From: Sulfuricurvum sp.
GTDB lineage: Bacteria > Campylobacterota > Campylobacteria > Campylobacterales > Sulfurimonadaceae
Length of the DNA: 8,243 nucleotides
Direction: 5' to 3'
Assembly: GCA_014764075.1 (NCBI GenBank)
Contig: JACXUE010000104.1
Location: forward strand, 1 to 8,243
Shown: positions 1 through 6,769 of the stretch, in pieces
Numbering within the stretch: the first letter of the stretch is position 1
How the letters are laid out: every line of letters begins with the position of its first letter
Translations under genes and position numbers: made by a program
The notes under the pieces: generated by a model
Seen by the model: the letters and a program-made list of their open reading frames with translations, nothing else
What the model was told of the DNA's origin: nothing
Database searches by the model: none

Positions 1-423
1 GCCGAAGTACGCGATCGGTTTAAATTCCTCAGCTACGCACCGATTATCACGATCTCGGCGCAAACTCGTCAGCGGGTGCACAAGATTTTCGAGATGCTCC
101 TCAAAATCAATGAGAACTATTCACAGCGTATTTCGACAGGCCGCCTCAATGAAGTGATCCAAGCGGCAATGCGCAAACACATATTGCCGAGCATCAACGG
201 TCAGACTATCCGTCTCTATTTTGCGACCCAATACGACATCCGTCCACCCCGTATCGCACTGATTATGAACAAACCACAAGGACTCCATTTCAGTTATCGC
301 CGTTATTTGACAAATCAGTTGCGGGAACAGTTTGATTTTGAGGGGACTCCGGTACTCTTTAAAGCGAAAGCGAAAAAGGTGAGTAAAAAACCGCAACCGC
401 ATAAAAAACGGTCGATGTGGTAA
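1..423 (+). CDS. der: GTPase Der (EngA), C-terminal part, cut by window edge
   Basis: This is the last 140 codons of Der, the double-GTPase that acts in late assembly of the 50S ribosomal subunit. The frame is open from base 1. The visible part starts at the end of the second GTPase domain, where Ile-Ser-Ala followed by Gln-Thr-Arg matches the G5 loop region. It continues through the C-terminal KH-like domain, with Asn-Glu in the helix, Lys-Tyr-Ala-like strands reading RLYFATQYDIRPPRIAL, and a Phe-Ser-Tyr-Arg-Arg-Tyr-Leu segment. A lysine/arginine-rich tail ends in Ser-Met-Trp and probably contacts rRNA. The N-terminal G1-G4 motifs lie outside the window. The stop sits 9 bases from the stop of the convergent hemJ. 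Identification rests on the KH-like domain pattern and is confident. Confidence 0.9.
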   Translation, partial: AEVRDRFKFLSYAPIITISAQTRQRVHKIFEMLLKINENYSQRISTGRLNEVIQAAMRKHILPSINGQTIRLYFATQYDIRPPRIALIMNKPQGLHFSYRRYLTNQLREQFDFEGTPVLFKAKAKKVSKKPQPHKKRSMW

Positions 424-432
424 ATAATAGTG

Positions 433-876
433 TTAAAACGGTTTAACGATGACGAGCGCAACGATACCGATTAGCAGAAGGGTCGGGATCTCGTTGTATA
501 TTCTAAAAAACTTTCCGCTTTTATACGCCGTATTCTCTTTGAGTTTCAAACGGTAACGTCCGAGTGAGAAAAAATAGGCTATCAATAACACAACGAGCGT
601 CGATTTGGCGTGCATCCATCCCCCCATCGCAAACACATTCGTTCCATAATGATTTGTAGACATCGCGATGAGGGCTATTCCTGAAAGAAGCGTTGCCCAA
701 AAAGCGGGGACGCCGATGTATTTGTAGATCTTCATCTCCATCACTTCGACCACTTCGACAAACCCGTTATTGGAACCGTTTTCGACATGATAGACGAAAA
801 GGCGGGGGAGATAAAAAAGCACCGCAAACCATGAGACCATTGAAATAATATGAAACCATAGCATCCAGCTATACAT
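433..876 (-). CDS. hemJ: HemJ-type protoporphyrinogen IX oxidase (UPF0093 membrane protein)
   Basis: A 147-residue integral membrane protein, the usual HemJ length, with about four hydrophobic helices. HemJ oxidises protoporphyrinogen IX to protoporphyrin IX, the penultimate step of haem synthesis, in bacteria without HemG or HemY. Conserved family features are Trp-Phe-His at residues 7-9, Leu-Pro-Arg-Leu-Phe-Val-Tyr-His at 23-30, Lys-Ile-Tyr-Lys-Tyr-Ile near 49-54, Trp-Met-His-Ala-Lys at 87-91, and Arg-Ile-Tyr-Asn-Glu-Ile-Pro-Thr at 125-132. The ATG at 876 was chosen because AAGGA lies 7 bases upstream (complement of 884-888). An in-frame ATG at 882 would leave almost no spacing, and one at 918 has no clear ribosome site. 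It lies 149 bases downstream of trxC and may be in the same transcript. No promoter of its own could be identified convincingly. Confidence 0.85.
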   Translation of the reverse strand: MYSWMLWFHIISMVSWFAVLFYLPRLFVYHVENGSNNGFVEVVEVMEMKIYKYIGVPAFWATLLSGIALIAMSTNHYGTNVFAMGGWMHAKSTLVVLLIAYFFSLGRYRLKLKENTAYKSGKFFRIYNEIPTLLLIGIVALVIVKPF

Positions 877-1025
877 GAACATATCCTTTATAAAATAATG
901 AGCGCGACGTAACTGCACGTGGGCATCTTGTCGAAGGAAGCCCAGCGTTAGGGTAGTTAAGCCTAGCTTTGCTTTGTGAACGTCGACTAAGATGTATGGA
1001 AGAATAGCGAAAAAAAGATTAATCG

Positions 1026-1457
1026 CTATAAGTGCTTTTTGACAAAGGCGATAATTTGAGGGGTAGGTAAAGCCCCGCTGAATTGATCGAGAATGCGGTT
1101 GTTTTTGAACGCGATGACGGTGGGGATAGAGCGAATGCCAAAACGTCCGCCTAGATGTTGCTGTTCTTCGGTATTGATTTTGATAAAAAGGGCTTTGAGG
1201 GGAAAATGGCGTGCCGCCTCTTCATAAGAGGGGGCCATGCTTCGACACGGTCCGCACCACGGAGCCCAAAAATCGGCAATAATGAGACGCTCATCGTTGA
1301 GCATCAATCGATCGAACGATTCGGAATTGATTGCAAGGGGTTTGGTATCGAGGAGCGATCCTTTGCAATGACCGCAGGCGGCTTTTGTGTAAGATTCTTT
1401 GATCGGTATGGCATTAACTCCGCCGCAGTGGGGACAAACGATATTGATTTTAGACAT
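1026..1457 (-). CDS. trxC: Thioredoxin 2 with N-terminal zinc ribbon
   Basis: A 143-residue cytoplasmic thioredoxin of the TrxC type, reducing protein disulfides. An N-terminal zinc ribbon has two Cys-x-x-Cys pairs, C8/C11 (CPHC) and C28/C31 (CGHC), joined by a short linker to a thioredoxin fold. The redox centre is Trp-Cys-Gly-Pro-Cys with C68 and C71. The cis-proline is in Ser-Ile-Pro-Thr at P112. Both ribbon pairs and the active site are intact. In E. coli the zinc site of TrxC responds to oxidation; the same is only inferred here. The ATG at 1457 is 3 bases after the hpf stop, and its ribosome site GGAG overlaps the end of hpf, so the two are probably translationally coupled. Ribosome hibernation paired with thiol repair suggests a stress-response transcript, which is inference. 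Confidence 0.93.
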   Translation of the reverse strand: MSKINIVCPHCGGVNAIPIKESYTKAACGHCKGSLLDTKPLAINSESFDRLMLNDERLIIADFWAPWCGPCRSMAPSYEEAARHFPLKALFIKINTEEQQHLGGRFGIRSIPTVIAFKNNRILDQFSGALPTPQIIAFVKKHL

Positions 1458-1460
1458 GGA

Positions 1461-1799
1461 TTACTCCGCTGCTTCTTCGACAATTTCCATATCACGGATA
1501 GAAGAGGTATGGTGATCTTTTACTTTGTCATGCACACGTCGAAGCGCTTTATTGGCACGCTCAATCGTCAAATCGATGGCGGTATCGAGATCTTCGTCGG
1601 TGTCGGAGATAACAACCGGTTGTGCGTGGGCGATGTGGATGTCAAATTCGACCCCTACCCCTTTTTTCTTTTTGGAGATCATAACGTTAACGGTAGTGAT
1701 ATCGAGGTGAAAGCGTTTAAAGTTTTCAATAGCAAGTGCAATATGGTCATTGAGATGTTGAGTGAGTTTGATATCTTTGGAGCGAATTTGAGTAGTCAT
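1461..1799 (-). CDS. hpf: Ribosome hibernation-promoting factor, short HPF/RaiA family
   Basis: A 112-residue protein of the HPF/RaiA (YfiA) family, which binds the 30S decoding region and stalls or dimerises idle ribosomes. It has the family's beta-alpha-beta-beta-beta-alpha order: a Lys-Asp-Ile-Lys-Leu-Thr start, a helix ending Asn-Phe-Lys-Arg-Phe, a lysine-rich KKKK strand turn near residue 44, a Glu-Phe-Asp-Ile-His-Ile strand, and an Asp-x-Asp-Leu-Asp-x-Ala-Ile-Asp helix. It stops shortly after, so it lacks the C-terminal dimerisation domain of long HPF. The start at 1799 (MTTQIRS) was preferred over an upstream in-frame ATG at 1844 because AAAGG lies about 8 bases upstream and family similarity begins here. 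It is first of the hpf-trxC unit and divergent from trpS. The acidic tail (EIVEEAAE) is not conserved in the family as far as I recall. Confidence 0.88.
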   Translation of the reverse strand: MTTQIRSKDIKLTQHLNDHIALAIENFKRFHLDITTVNVMISKKKKGVGVEFDIHIAHAQPVVISDTDEDLDTAIDLTIERANKALRRVHDKVKDHHTSSIRDMEIVEEAAE

Positions 1800-1889
1800 A
1801 ATATAACCTTTTGTTTGGGTTGAAACGCAATCGGGGTAAAACACCGATTTGCTACGCTGACGCTAAGTTTCCCTTGGCGGGAAGCCCAT

Positions 1890-1905
1890 GCATGGCAAAC
1901 CATGC
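1890..1905. repeat. Small perfect hairpin in the hpf leader
   Basis: GCATGG and CCATGC form a 6-bp perfect stem around a 4-base loop. If the predicted hpf promoter is right, this lies inside a leader of roughly 130 nt before hpf. There is no T-run directly after it on either strand, so it does not look like a terminator. Whether it has any function is unknown. Confidence 0.4.
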
Positions 1906-1937
1906 TTTGAGCATTTTTATAACGTGTTCGTTCGAAA

Positions 1938-1972
1938 AATATAGCATAGATTTTCTTAAGAGGAAGCTTAAG
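1938..1972 (-). promoter_or_regulatory. Predicted promoter of hpf-trxC
   Basis: On the minus strand TATATT (complement of 1938-1943) is preceded by TGC, giving an extended -10 of the Campylobacterota type. Exactly 11 bases upstream of it is CTTAAG (1955-1960), and a second CTTAAG follows at 1967-1972. There is no classical -35. It predicts a start near 1930 and a leader of about 130 nt. Confidence 0.5.
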
Positions 1973-1974
1973 AG
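1955..1974. promoter_or_regulatory. Tandem CTTAAGAG repeat between divergent promoters, candidate operator
   Basis: The 8-mer CTTAAGAG occurs twice (1955-1962 and 1967-1974) with a 12-base period. Its CTTAAG core is self-complementary, so each copy reads the same on both strands. The outer copy for each gene sits exactly 11 bases from that gene's predicted -10 (1938-1943 for hpf, 1984-1989 for trpS). From memory, TTTAAG-type tandem half-sites are bound by the orphan response regulator HP1043/HsrA of Helicobacter, related to Campylobacter CosR. Assigning this site to such a regulator is inference. Confidence 0.45.
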
Positions 1975-1989
1975 ACGTTGCGGTAAAAT
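1967..1989 (+). promoter_or_regulatory. Predicted promoter of the trpS-gmhA-gmhB-ccoIS operon
   Basis: TAAAAT at 1984-1989 is a fair -10 box, with CTTAAG at 1967-1972 exactly 11 bases upstream and no -35 consensus at the usual place. A start near 1996 would leave a very short leader ahead of the AAGGAG ribosome site at 2001-2006. Confidence 0.5.
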
Positions 1990-2011
1990 AGTCACTATTC
2001 AAGGAGTAATA

Positions 2012-2977
2012 GTGAGAGTTTTAACAGGTATTCAGCCTTCCGGTGATTTACACATCGGAAACTATTTTGGTTCGATCAAAGCGATCGTGGAGTCGCAAAA
2101 CGATCATGAAGTGTATGCGTTTATTGCCAATTACCATGCGATGACATCGCTCAGCGACGGTGCCCGTTTATCACAACTGACTATGCAAGCGGCGACCGAT
2201 TTCCTAGCACTCGGGATGGATCCGCAAAAAAGTACCTTTTGGGTACAGTCGGATGTAAAAGAGGTGTTGGAGCTTTATTGGATACTCTCAAGCTTCACCC
2301 CGATGGGATTGCTCGAACGTGCCCACAGCTATAAAGACAAAGTAGCCAAAGGGATCACGAGTAATCATAGCCTCTTTTCGTATCCGGTGCTCATGGCGGC
2401 CGATATTTTGCTGTTTGGTTCCGAAGTGATTCCGGTAGGAAAAGATCAGATTCAGCACGTCGAAATCGCTCGCGACATTGCGATCAAATTCAACAACCAA
2501 TACGGAGATGTGTTTATCATCCCCGAATTTCGGGTCGATGAGAACGTAGCGACCGTTCCGGGAATTGATGGACAAAAAATGTCCAAAAGCTACGGCAATA
2601 CGATTACGATTTTCGGCGATGAGAAAACGATCCAAAAAACAATCAAAAAGATTGTTACCGAAGCGGTTCCGATGGAGGAGCCTAAAGAGTATGAGGGGTG
2701 TAACGTCTATAACATCGCCAAACTCTTTTTGGATGAAGAGGGGCAACGTGAGTTGCAGGAACGTTATAAACGGGGCGGCGAAGGTCACGGTCACTTCAAA
2801 TCGTATCTTCATGATGTGATGTGGGAATATTTCCGCCCGTATCGTGAACGACGCGCCTACTATGAAGCGCATCAACATGAGGTGCGCGAAATTTTGCACC
2901 TTGGTGCTTCCAAGGCCTCTGCGGCGGCACAACCGCTGATAGAGAGAATCCGCATGGCGACAGGGGTTAAATACTAA
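2012..2977 (+). CDS. trpS: Tryptophanyl-tRNA synthetase
   Basis: A class Ic aminoacyl-tRNA synthetase that charges tRNA-Trp in the cytoplasm. With the chosen start it has 321 residues, close to the usual bacterial TrpS length. The HIGH-type signature is His-Ile-Gly-Asn at residues 14-17, after Thr-Gly-Ile-Gln-Pro-Ser-Gly, the family's N-terminal hallmark. The second ATP-binding signature Lys-Met-Ser-Lys-Ser is at 189-193. The start is a GTG at 2012, with AAGGAG at 2001-2006 five bases upstream. An open frame extends back to 1811, but that extension crosses the predicted promoter and is not TrpS-like. gmhA starts one base after the stop, so translation is likely coupled. trpS appears to head the operon. 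Confidence 0.96.
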   Translation: MRVLTGIQPSGDLHIGNYFGSIKAIVESQNDHEVYAFIANYHAMTSLSDGARLSQLTMQAATDFLALGMDPQKSTFWVQSDVKEVLELYWILSSFTPMGLLERAHSYKDKVAKGITSNHSLFSYPVLMAADILLFGSEVIPVGKDQIQHVEIARDIAIKFNNQYGDVFIIPEFRVDENVATVPGIDGQKMSKSYGNTITIFGDEKTIQKTIKKIVTEAVPMEEPKEYEGCNVYNIAKLFLDEEGQRELQERYKRGGEGHGHFKSYLHDVMWEYFRPYRERRAYYEAHQHEVREILHLGASKASAAAQPLIERIRMATGVKY

Positions 2978-2978
2978 C

Positions 2979-3566
2979 ATGAAAAACTATATTATCAACC
3001 AAATCAACGATTCGGCGGTGACCAAAAAAGCGATTGTCGACAATGAAGCATTGATCGATTTACTGGTCGTAGTAGCAAAAGCGTGTGTCGAAGTGTATCG
3101 CAACGGCAAAAAAATTCTGATTGCCGGTAACGGCGGCTCTGCGGCTGATGCGCAGCATTTTGCGGCGGAGTTGGTGGGGCGTTACGGGTTTGATCGCCCT
3201 TCACTCCCCTCGATTGCATTGACTACTGATAGTTCTAACCTCACTGCAATCGGGAACGATTACGGGTACGAGTATGTATTCTCCCGTCAGTTGGAGGGGT
3301 TGGCGCAAGAGGGGGATCTGTTTATCGGAATCTCCACGTCGGGTAACTCTCAAAACGTCATCAACGCGTTTATCTCTGCCAAAGAGCGAGGAGTGACGAC
3401 GGTTGCTTTGGTTGGACGCGATGGGGGGAAAATGGCTGTTATGGCCGATTACGCGATCATCGTCCCCTCCAACGCGACACCGCGTATCCAAGAGTCCCAT
3501 CTGCTGATCGAGCACATGTTGTGTGACATTATCGAAAAAGAGATCTTTGGCGGCGGAGTAGCCTAA
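2979..3566 (+). CDS. gmhA: Phosphoheptose isomerase (sedoheptulose 7-phosphate isomerase)
   Basis: A 195-residue SIS-domain enzyme converting sedoheptulose 7-phosphate to D-glycero-D-manno-heptose 7-phosphate, the first committed step of LPS-core heptose synthesis. The substrate loop reads Gly-Asn-Gly-Gly-Ser-Ala-Ala-Asp near residues 50-57. A second phosphate-binding loop is Ser-Thr-Ser-Gly-Asn-Ser at 119-124. The four residues matching the E. coli zinc and active-site positions are present: H60, E64, Q171 and H179. Length is normal. It begins one base after trpS. The ribosome site is only a weak AGGGG about 12 bases upstream, which also favours coupling. gmhB follows after a single base. 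Confidence 0.96.
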   Translation: MKNYIINQINDSAVTKKAIVDNEALIDLLVVVAKACVEVYRNGKKILIAGNGGSAADAQHFAAELVGRYGFDRPSLPSIALTTDSSNLTAIGNDYGYEYVFSRQLEGLAQEGDLFIGISTSGNSQNVINAFISAKERGVTTVALVGRDGGKMAVMADYAIIVPSNATPRIQESHLLIEHMLCDIIEKEIFGGGVA

Positions 3567-3567
3567 G

Positions 3568-4071
3568 GTGAGAAAAGCCCTGTTTTTGGATCGTGATGGT
3601 GTTGTCAATGTTGAAAAAAACTATCTCCATAAAATTGATGATTTTGAGCTTATGGAGGGGATTGTTGAGGTATGCCGAAGATATCAAGAACAAGGTTATC
3701 TCATTATTATTGTCACAAACCAGTCGGGGATTTCACGGGGATACTACACTGAGGAAGATTTCGCACTTCTTAGCCAATGGATGGTGGAGCATTTCAAAGA
3801 GTTAGGGATAGCGATCGAGCGTATTTATCACTGTCCCCATCATGAGAGTATCGACGGTGTGTGCGAGTGCCGCAAGCCTAAACCAGGGATGTTTTTAGAG
3901 GCGCAAAGAGAGTATGATCTTGATATGGCTGGATCGGTGATGATCGGTGATAATGAGCGGGACATTGAAGCGGCACTCCGTGCAGGGGTTGGGATGAATA
4001 TCCTCCTCTCTAAGCAAGCTGATGCCTCTAAAGCCGATAGAATCATTCATTCATTGCAGGAGTTGCTCTAA
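3568..4071 (+). CDS. gmhB: D-glycero-D-manno-heptose 1,7-bisphosphate 7-phosphatase
   Basis: A 167-residue HAD-superfamily phosphatase that removes the 7-phosphate from heptose 1,7-bisphosphate. HAD motif I is Asp-Arg-Asp-Gly-Val-Val-Asn with nucleophile D8 and acid/base D10. Motif II is Thr-Asn-Gln-Ser-Gly at 50-54. Motif III is Arg-Lys-Pro-Lys-Pro-Gly-Met at 102-108. Motif IV is Gly-Asp-Asn-Glu-Arg-Asp at 127-132. The GmhB zinc loop is intact with C89, H91, C99 and C101. The start is GTG at 3568, one base after gmhA, with GGAG 9 bases upstream at the end of gmhA. Its TAA overlaps the ATG of the next, decayed gene by one base. It is slightly shorter than the E. coli enzyme (about 190), mostly at the C-terminus. 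Confidence 0.95.
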   Translation: MRKALFLDRDGVVNVEKNYLHKIDDFELMEGIVEVCRRYQEQGYLIIIVTNQSGISRGYYTEEDFALLSQWMVEHFKELGIAIERIYHCPHHESIDGVCECRKPKPGMFLEAQREYDLDMAGSVMIGDNERDIEAALRAGVGMNILLSKQADASKADRIIHSLQELL

Positions 4072-4359
4072 TGCGGATTATCAATACGGGCGGAACGTTC
4101 AACAAACGATACGATCCGATCAAGGGGGAACTGTTTGTTCCAAGTGACAATCGCTCTATTGAGGAGATACTCGCATCGTTGGTAACGGAGATTCCGGTCT
4201 TTTTCGATCGACCCCGTCGAAGCAACGGCAAATCTAGCTATGGCGATAGGGTATGCCCACAATGCGAGCGCAGGGGTTTATATCGTGATTCAAGGTGTAA
4301 TGGGCAGTTTTAAACAGGTCAAAAAAAATAAGTCACTCGGGAAGTTTGAATATGTCTAA
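4071..4359 (+). pseudogene. Asparaginase-family gene with internal deletion and frameshift
   Basis: Two pieces of one protein are visible in different frames. From ATG 4071 the first 43 codons read MRIINTGGTFNKRYDP and on through Glu-Ile-Pro-Val. The Thr-Gly-Gly-Thr at 6-9 is the N-terminal nucleophile loop of the asparaginase fold. From about 4201, one frame over, Phe-Ser-Ile-Asp-Pro-Val-Glu-Ala-Thr-Ala-Asn-Leu-Ala-Met-Ala-Ile-Gly leads into VYIVIQGVMGSFKQVKKNK and ends at TAA 4357-4359, which looks like the family's end. The middle, with the second catalytic motif (His-Gly-Thr-Asp), is missing. The literal 80-codon frame from 4071 stops at 4313 after a nonsense tail. A good ribosome site (AGGAG, 8 bases) remains, so a peptide may still be made. 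The end overlaps the ccoI start by 8 bases. The family call is from memory of short Campylobacterota asparaginase-domain proteins. Confidence 0.72.
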
Positions 4360-6745
4360 AGTCAAATGTGATCACTGCCATCTCGAATTTTCCGATGAGG
4401 TGATGATCCACGATGGGGAATACCGTTTTTGCTGTAAAGGGTGTCAAGGGATCTTTCACCTTCTAAAAAACGAGGGGCTGGAGAGTTTTTATGCCAAAAT
4501 GGGGGATACGACACTTGCACCTCCAACAGAGCAGTTTGAGGACTCGATCAATTTTGATTCGCCGGCATTTGCCGAACAGTACATTACTGAGACGAAAGAG
4601 GGACTTCGCCAAGTCTCTTTGGTCATAGAGGGGATCCATTGTGCGGCGTGTGTGTGGTTGAACGAAAAAGCGCTCCATAAAATGGAGGGGGTGATCGAGG
4701 CATCGATCAATTTTACGACTAACAAAGCCCGTATTACGTGGAATCCCAATATTTTAAAACTCTCCGCTATTATCGATATGATCCGTGCCATCGGTTACAA
4801 CGCGTTTCCTTACGATGCATCACTCCAAGAGGTTCGAGCCAACAAGGAGCGAAAAGATTATTATCTTCGGATGGCGGTAGCGACATTTGCGACGATGAAC
4901 ATGATGTGGGTCGCGATTGCCCAATACGCGGGTTATTTTACGGGGATTACCCAAGAGATCAAAACGATTCTTAATATCGCCGAATGGGCGCTTGCGACAC
5001 CGGTACTCTTTTACAGCGGATGGGTTTTTTATCGCGGAGCCTATTACGGACTGAAAAACCGCGCGATCAATATGGATCTTTTGGTGGTAACCGGATCGTC
5101 ATTGGCCTATCTCTACTCCATATACATTACTGTTTTGGAAAAAGGGGAAGCCTACTTTGATTCGGTATCGATGATTATCACCTTTGTCCTTTTTGGGAAG
5201 TTTTTGGAGGTACTCAGCCGTAAAAATGCCGCCGATACCCTCGACGTGATCGGAAAACATATCCCTCGCGAAGTGAGTATCGTCGAGGGGGAGACTATCC
5301 GTTCGATCAATGTTAACGAGGTTAAAGAGGGGGATGTGATTCTCATCCGAAGCGGTGAGCGTTCCGCAATTGATGGAGAGGTGGTTTTAGGTGAGGGGAG
5401 TTTTGATGAGTCCAATCTCACGGGAGAATCGGAGCCGATTTTCAAACGCCTCGGAGATAAAATCATCAGCGGGACGACCAGTATCGATGCTCTGATCCAT
5501 TATCGGGCGACCAAAGATTTCGCCCATTCAACCCTTTCAACCCTTGTTAACCTTTTGGAAAACGCGATGGCGCAAAAACCCTCTATCGAACAATTGGCAA
5601 ATCGCCTCTCGCAGCATTTCTCCTCCACGATCCTCTTTCTGGCGATTGCGACGTTTTGGGGCTGGTATTTTTGGCCACACAGTTTTGATCGTTCGCTGAT
5701 GGTGGGGATTTCGGTCATCATTATCGCGTGTCCGTGTGCATTGGCGCTGGCAACTCCGATTGCCACGTTGGTGGGATTGGCATTGGGGGCGAAGAGGGGA
5801 ATTCTCTTTAAATCGGCCTCACAGATTGAGACGATGGCCCATGCGACCACCGTGGTGTTGGATAAAACGGGGACGATTACCCAAGGAAGACCTGAAGTGA
5901 CCGCAATGATGACGCATCACCCTTTTGAGATCGGTGTTTTAGAGACGCTTGTCGCCTCTTCTAAACATCCGATCAGCCGTGGGGTTATGGAGTATTTGGA
6001 TCGTCATTACGATTCGATTGAGACACTCTCTATCGAAGAGATTAAAGAGATTCCGGCGCGCGGTATGGTTGGGAGATATCAGGGGATGGTGGTCGCTGGT
6101 GGGAACGCTCAACTCATGAACGAGTTGGGGATTGTGGTTGAATCATCAAGCGATAAGAGTGTTTTCTATTATGCGGTAGATCACGTACTGGTGGCGACGT
6201 ATGAACTGCGTGATCTCCCTAAAGAGGGGTCAAAAGAGGCGATAGCGTTGCTCAAATCGATGGATCTTCGTGTTGTGATGCTCACAGGTGATCATGAGGG
6301 ATCTGCCAGAAGAGTTGCCTCTGAAGTGGGGATCAGCGAACTCTACGCCGAGCTATCACCGGAGGGGAAAGCGTCTTTTATCGATGAATTGCACGCTCAA
6401 GGAGATGTTGTCGTGATGGCGGGGGATGGGGTAAATGACCTCCTTGCGCTTGCCGCTTCGGATATCGCGATTGCGATGGGGAGCGGTAGCGATATTGCGA
6501 TTGAGGTGAGTGATGTGGTGGTGTTGAACGATTCTCTTGGATCGTTGGCTGAATCGTTGGCCATCAGCCGTCGTATTTATCGTCTTATCAAACAAAATCT
6601 CGGTATTTCGTTGGTGTATAATTCGATCACGATCCCTCTAGCGATGATGGGGTATGTGATTCCGTTGATCGCGGCGATTTCGATGTCGTTTAGCTCGCTC
6701 CTTGTGGTCGGAAACTCGATGCGGGTTAGATGGTTGACTAAATAA
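4352..6745 (+). CDS. ccoI: CcoI/FixI-type copper-exporting P-type ATPase for cbb3 oxidase assembly
   Basis: A 797-residue P1B-type ATPase in the inner membrane. CcoI moves copper out of the cytoplasm for the CuB centre of cbb3 oxidase. The N-terminus carries the CcoI-type cysteine-rich domain (Cys6-x-x-Cys9, then FCCKGC near 26-31, and Gly-Leu-x-x-Phe-Tyr). A heavy-metal-associated domain follows with Gly-Ile-His-Cys-Ala-Ala-Cys at 94-100. Core motifs are all intact: Thr-Gly-Glu-Ser at 357-360, membrane Cys-Pro-Cys at 460-462, phosphorylated D504 in Asp-Lys-Thr-Gly-Thr, His-Pro at 539-540, and Gly-Asp-Gly-Val-Asn-Asp at 691-696. About eight membrane helices fit the sequence. ATG 4352 was chosen because GGGAAG lies 7 bases upstream; a TTG two codons earlier is poorer. 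ccoS follows 24 bases later, supporting CcoI over a general CopA. Confidence 0.93.
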   Translation: MSKVKCDHCHLEFSDEVMIHDGEYRFCCKGCQGIFHLLKNEGLESFYAKMGDTTLAPPTEQFEDSINFDSPAFAEQYITETKEGLRQVSLVIEGIHCAACVWLNEKALHKMEGVIEASINFTTNKARITWNPNILKLSAIIDMIRAIGYNAFPYDASLQEVRANKERKDYYLRMAVATFATMNMMWVAIAQYAGYFTGITQEIKTILNIAEWALATPVLFYSGWVFYRGAYYGLKNRAINMDLLVVTGSSLAYLYSIYITVLEKGEAYFDSVSMIITFVLFGKFLEVLSRKNAADTLDVIGKHIPREVSIVEGETIRSINVNEVKEGDVILIRSGERSAIDGEVVLGEGSFDESNLTGESEPIFKRLGDKIISGTTSIDALIHYRATKDFAHSTLSTLVNLLENAMAQKPSIEQLANRLSQHFSSTILFLAIATFWGWYFWPHSFDRSLMVGISVIIIACPCALALATPIATLVGLALGAKRGILFKSASQIETMAHATTVVLDKTGTITQGRPEVTAMMTHHPFEIGVLETLVASSKHPISRGVMEYLDRHYDSIETLSIEEIKEIPARGMVGRYQGMVVAGGNAQLMNELGIVVESSSDKSVFYYAVDHVLVATYELRDLPKEGSKEAIALLKSMDLRVVMLTGDHEGSARRVASEVGISELYAELSPEGKASFIDELHAQGDVVVMAGDGVNDLLALAASDIAIAMGSGSDIAIEVSDVVVLNDSLGSLAESLAISRRIYRLIKQNLGISLVYNSITIPLAMMGYVIPLIAAISMSFSSLLVVGNSMRVRWLTK

Positions 6746-6769
6746 ACAGTTAAAAAGTAAGGGAAGGGT

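Noticed and set aside
432..447. GTTAAA/TTTAAC inverted repeat between convergent der and hemJ
   Set aside because: The stem is only 6 bp and almost all A-T, without a clean T-run, so it is too weak to call a terminator.
877..1025. RNA gene or small gene in the trxC-hemJ gap
   Set aside because: No tRNA-like fold, CRISPR repeat or convincing small open frame with a ribosome site could be seen.
1004..1029. ATAGCGA/TCGCTAT inverted repeat at the end of trxC as a terminator
   Set aside because: The 7-bp stem has a 12-base loop and the T-run is inside the loop instead of after the stem, so it does not fit an intrinsic terminator.
1155..1823. A 222-codon open frame on the + strand opposite trxC and hpf
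   Set aside because: It is antisense to two well-recognised genes, resembles no family, and has no ribosome site. It is a shadow frame.
1811..2011. Possible 67-residue N-terminal extension of TrpS
   Set aside because: The extension is not TrpS-like and crosses the predicted promoter. The GTG at 2012 has a strong AAGGAG and starts at the family's normal N-terminus.
2288..2980. A 230-codon open frame on the minus strand opposite trpS
   Set aside because: It lies wholly antisense to trpS with its conserved motifs and has no recognisable domain.
4311..4356. Programmed frameshift joining the two asparaginase pieces
   Set aside because: The frame change coincides with loss of the whole middle of the domain at about 4200. 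The A-run at 4321-4328 is downstream of the frame change, so slippage there would not restore the protein.
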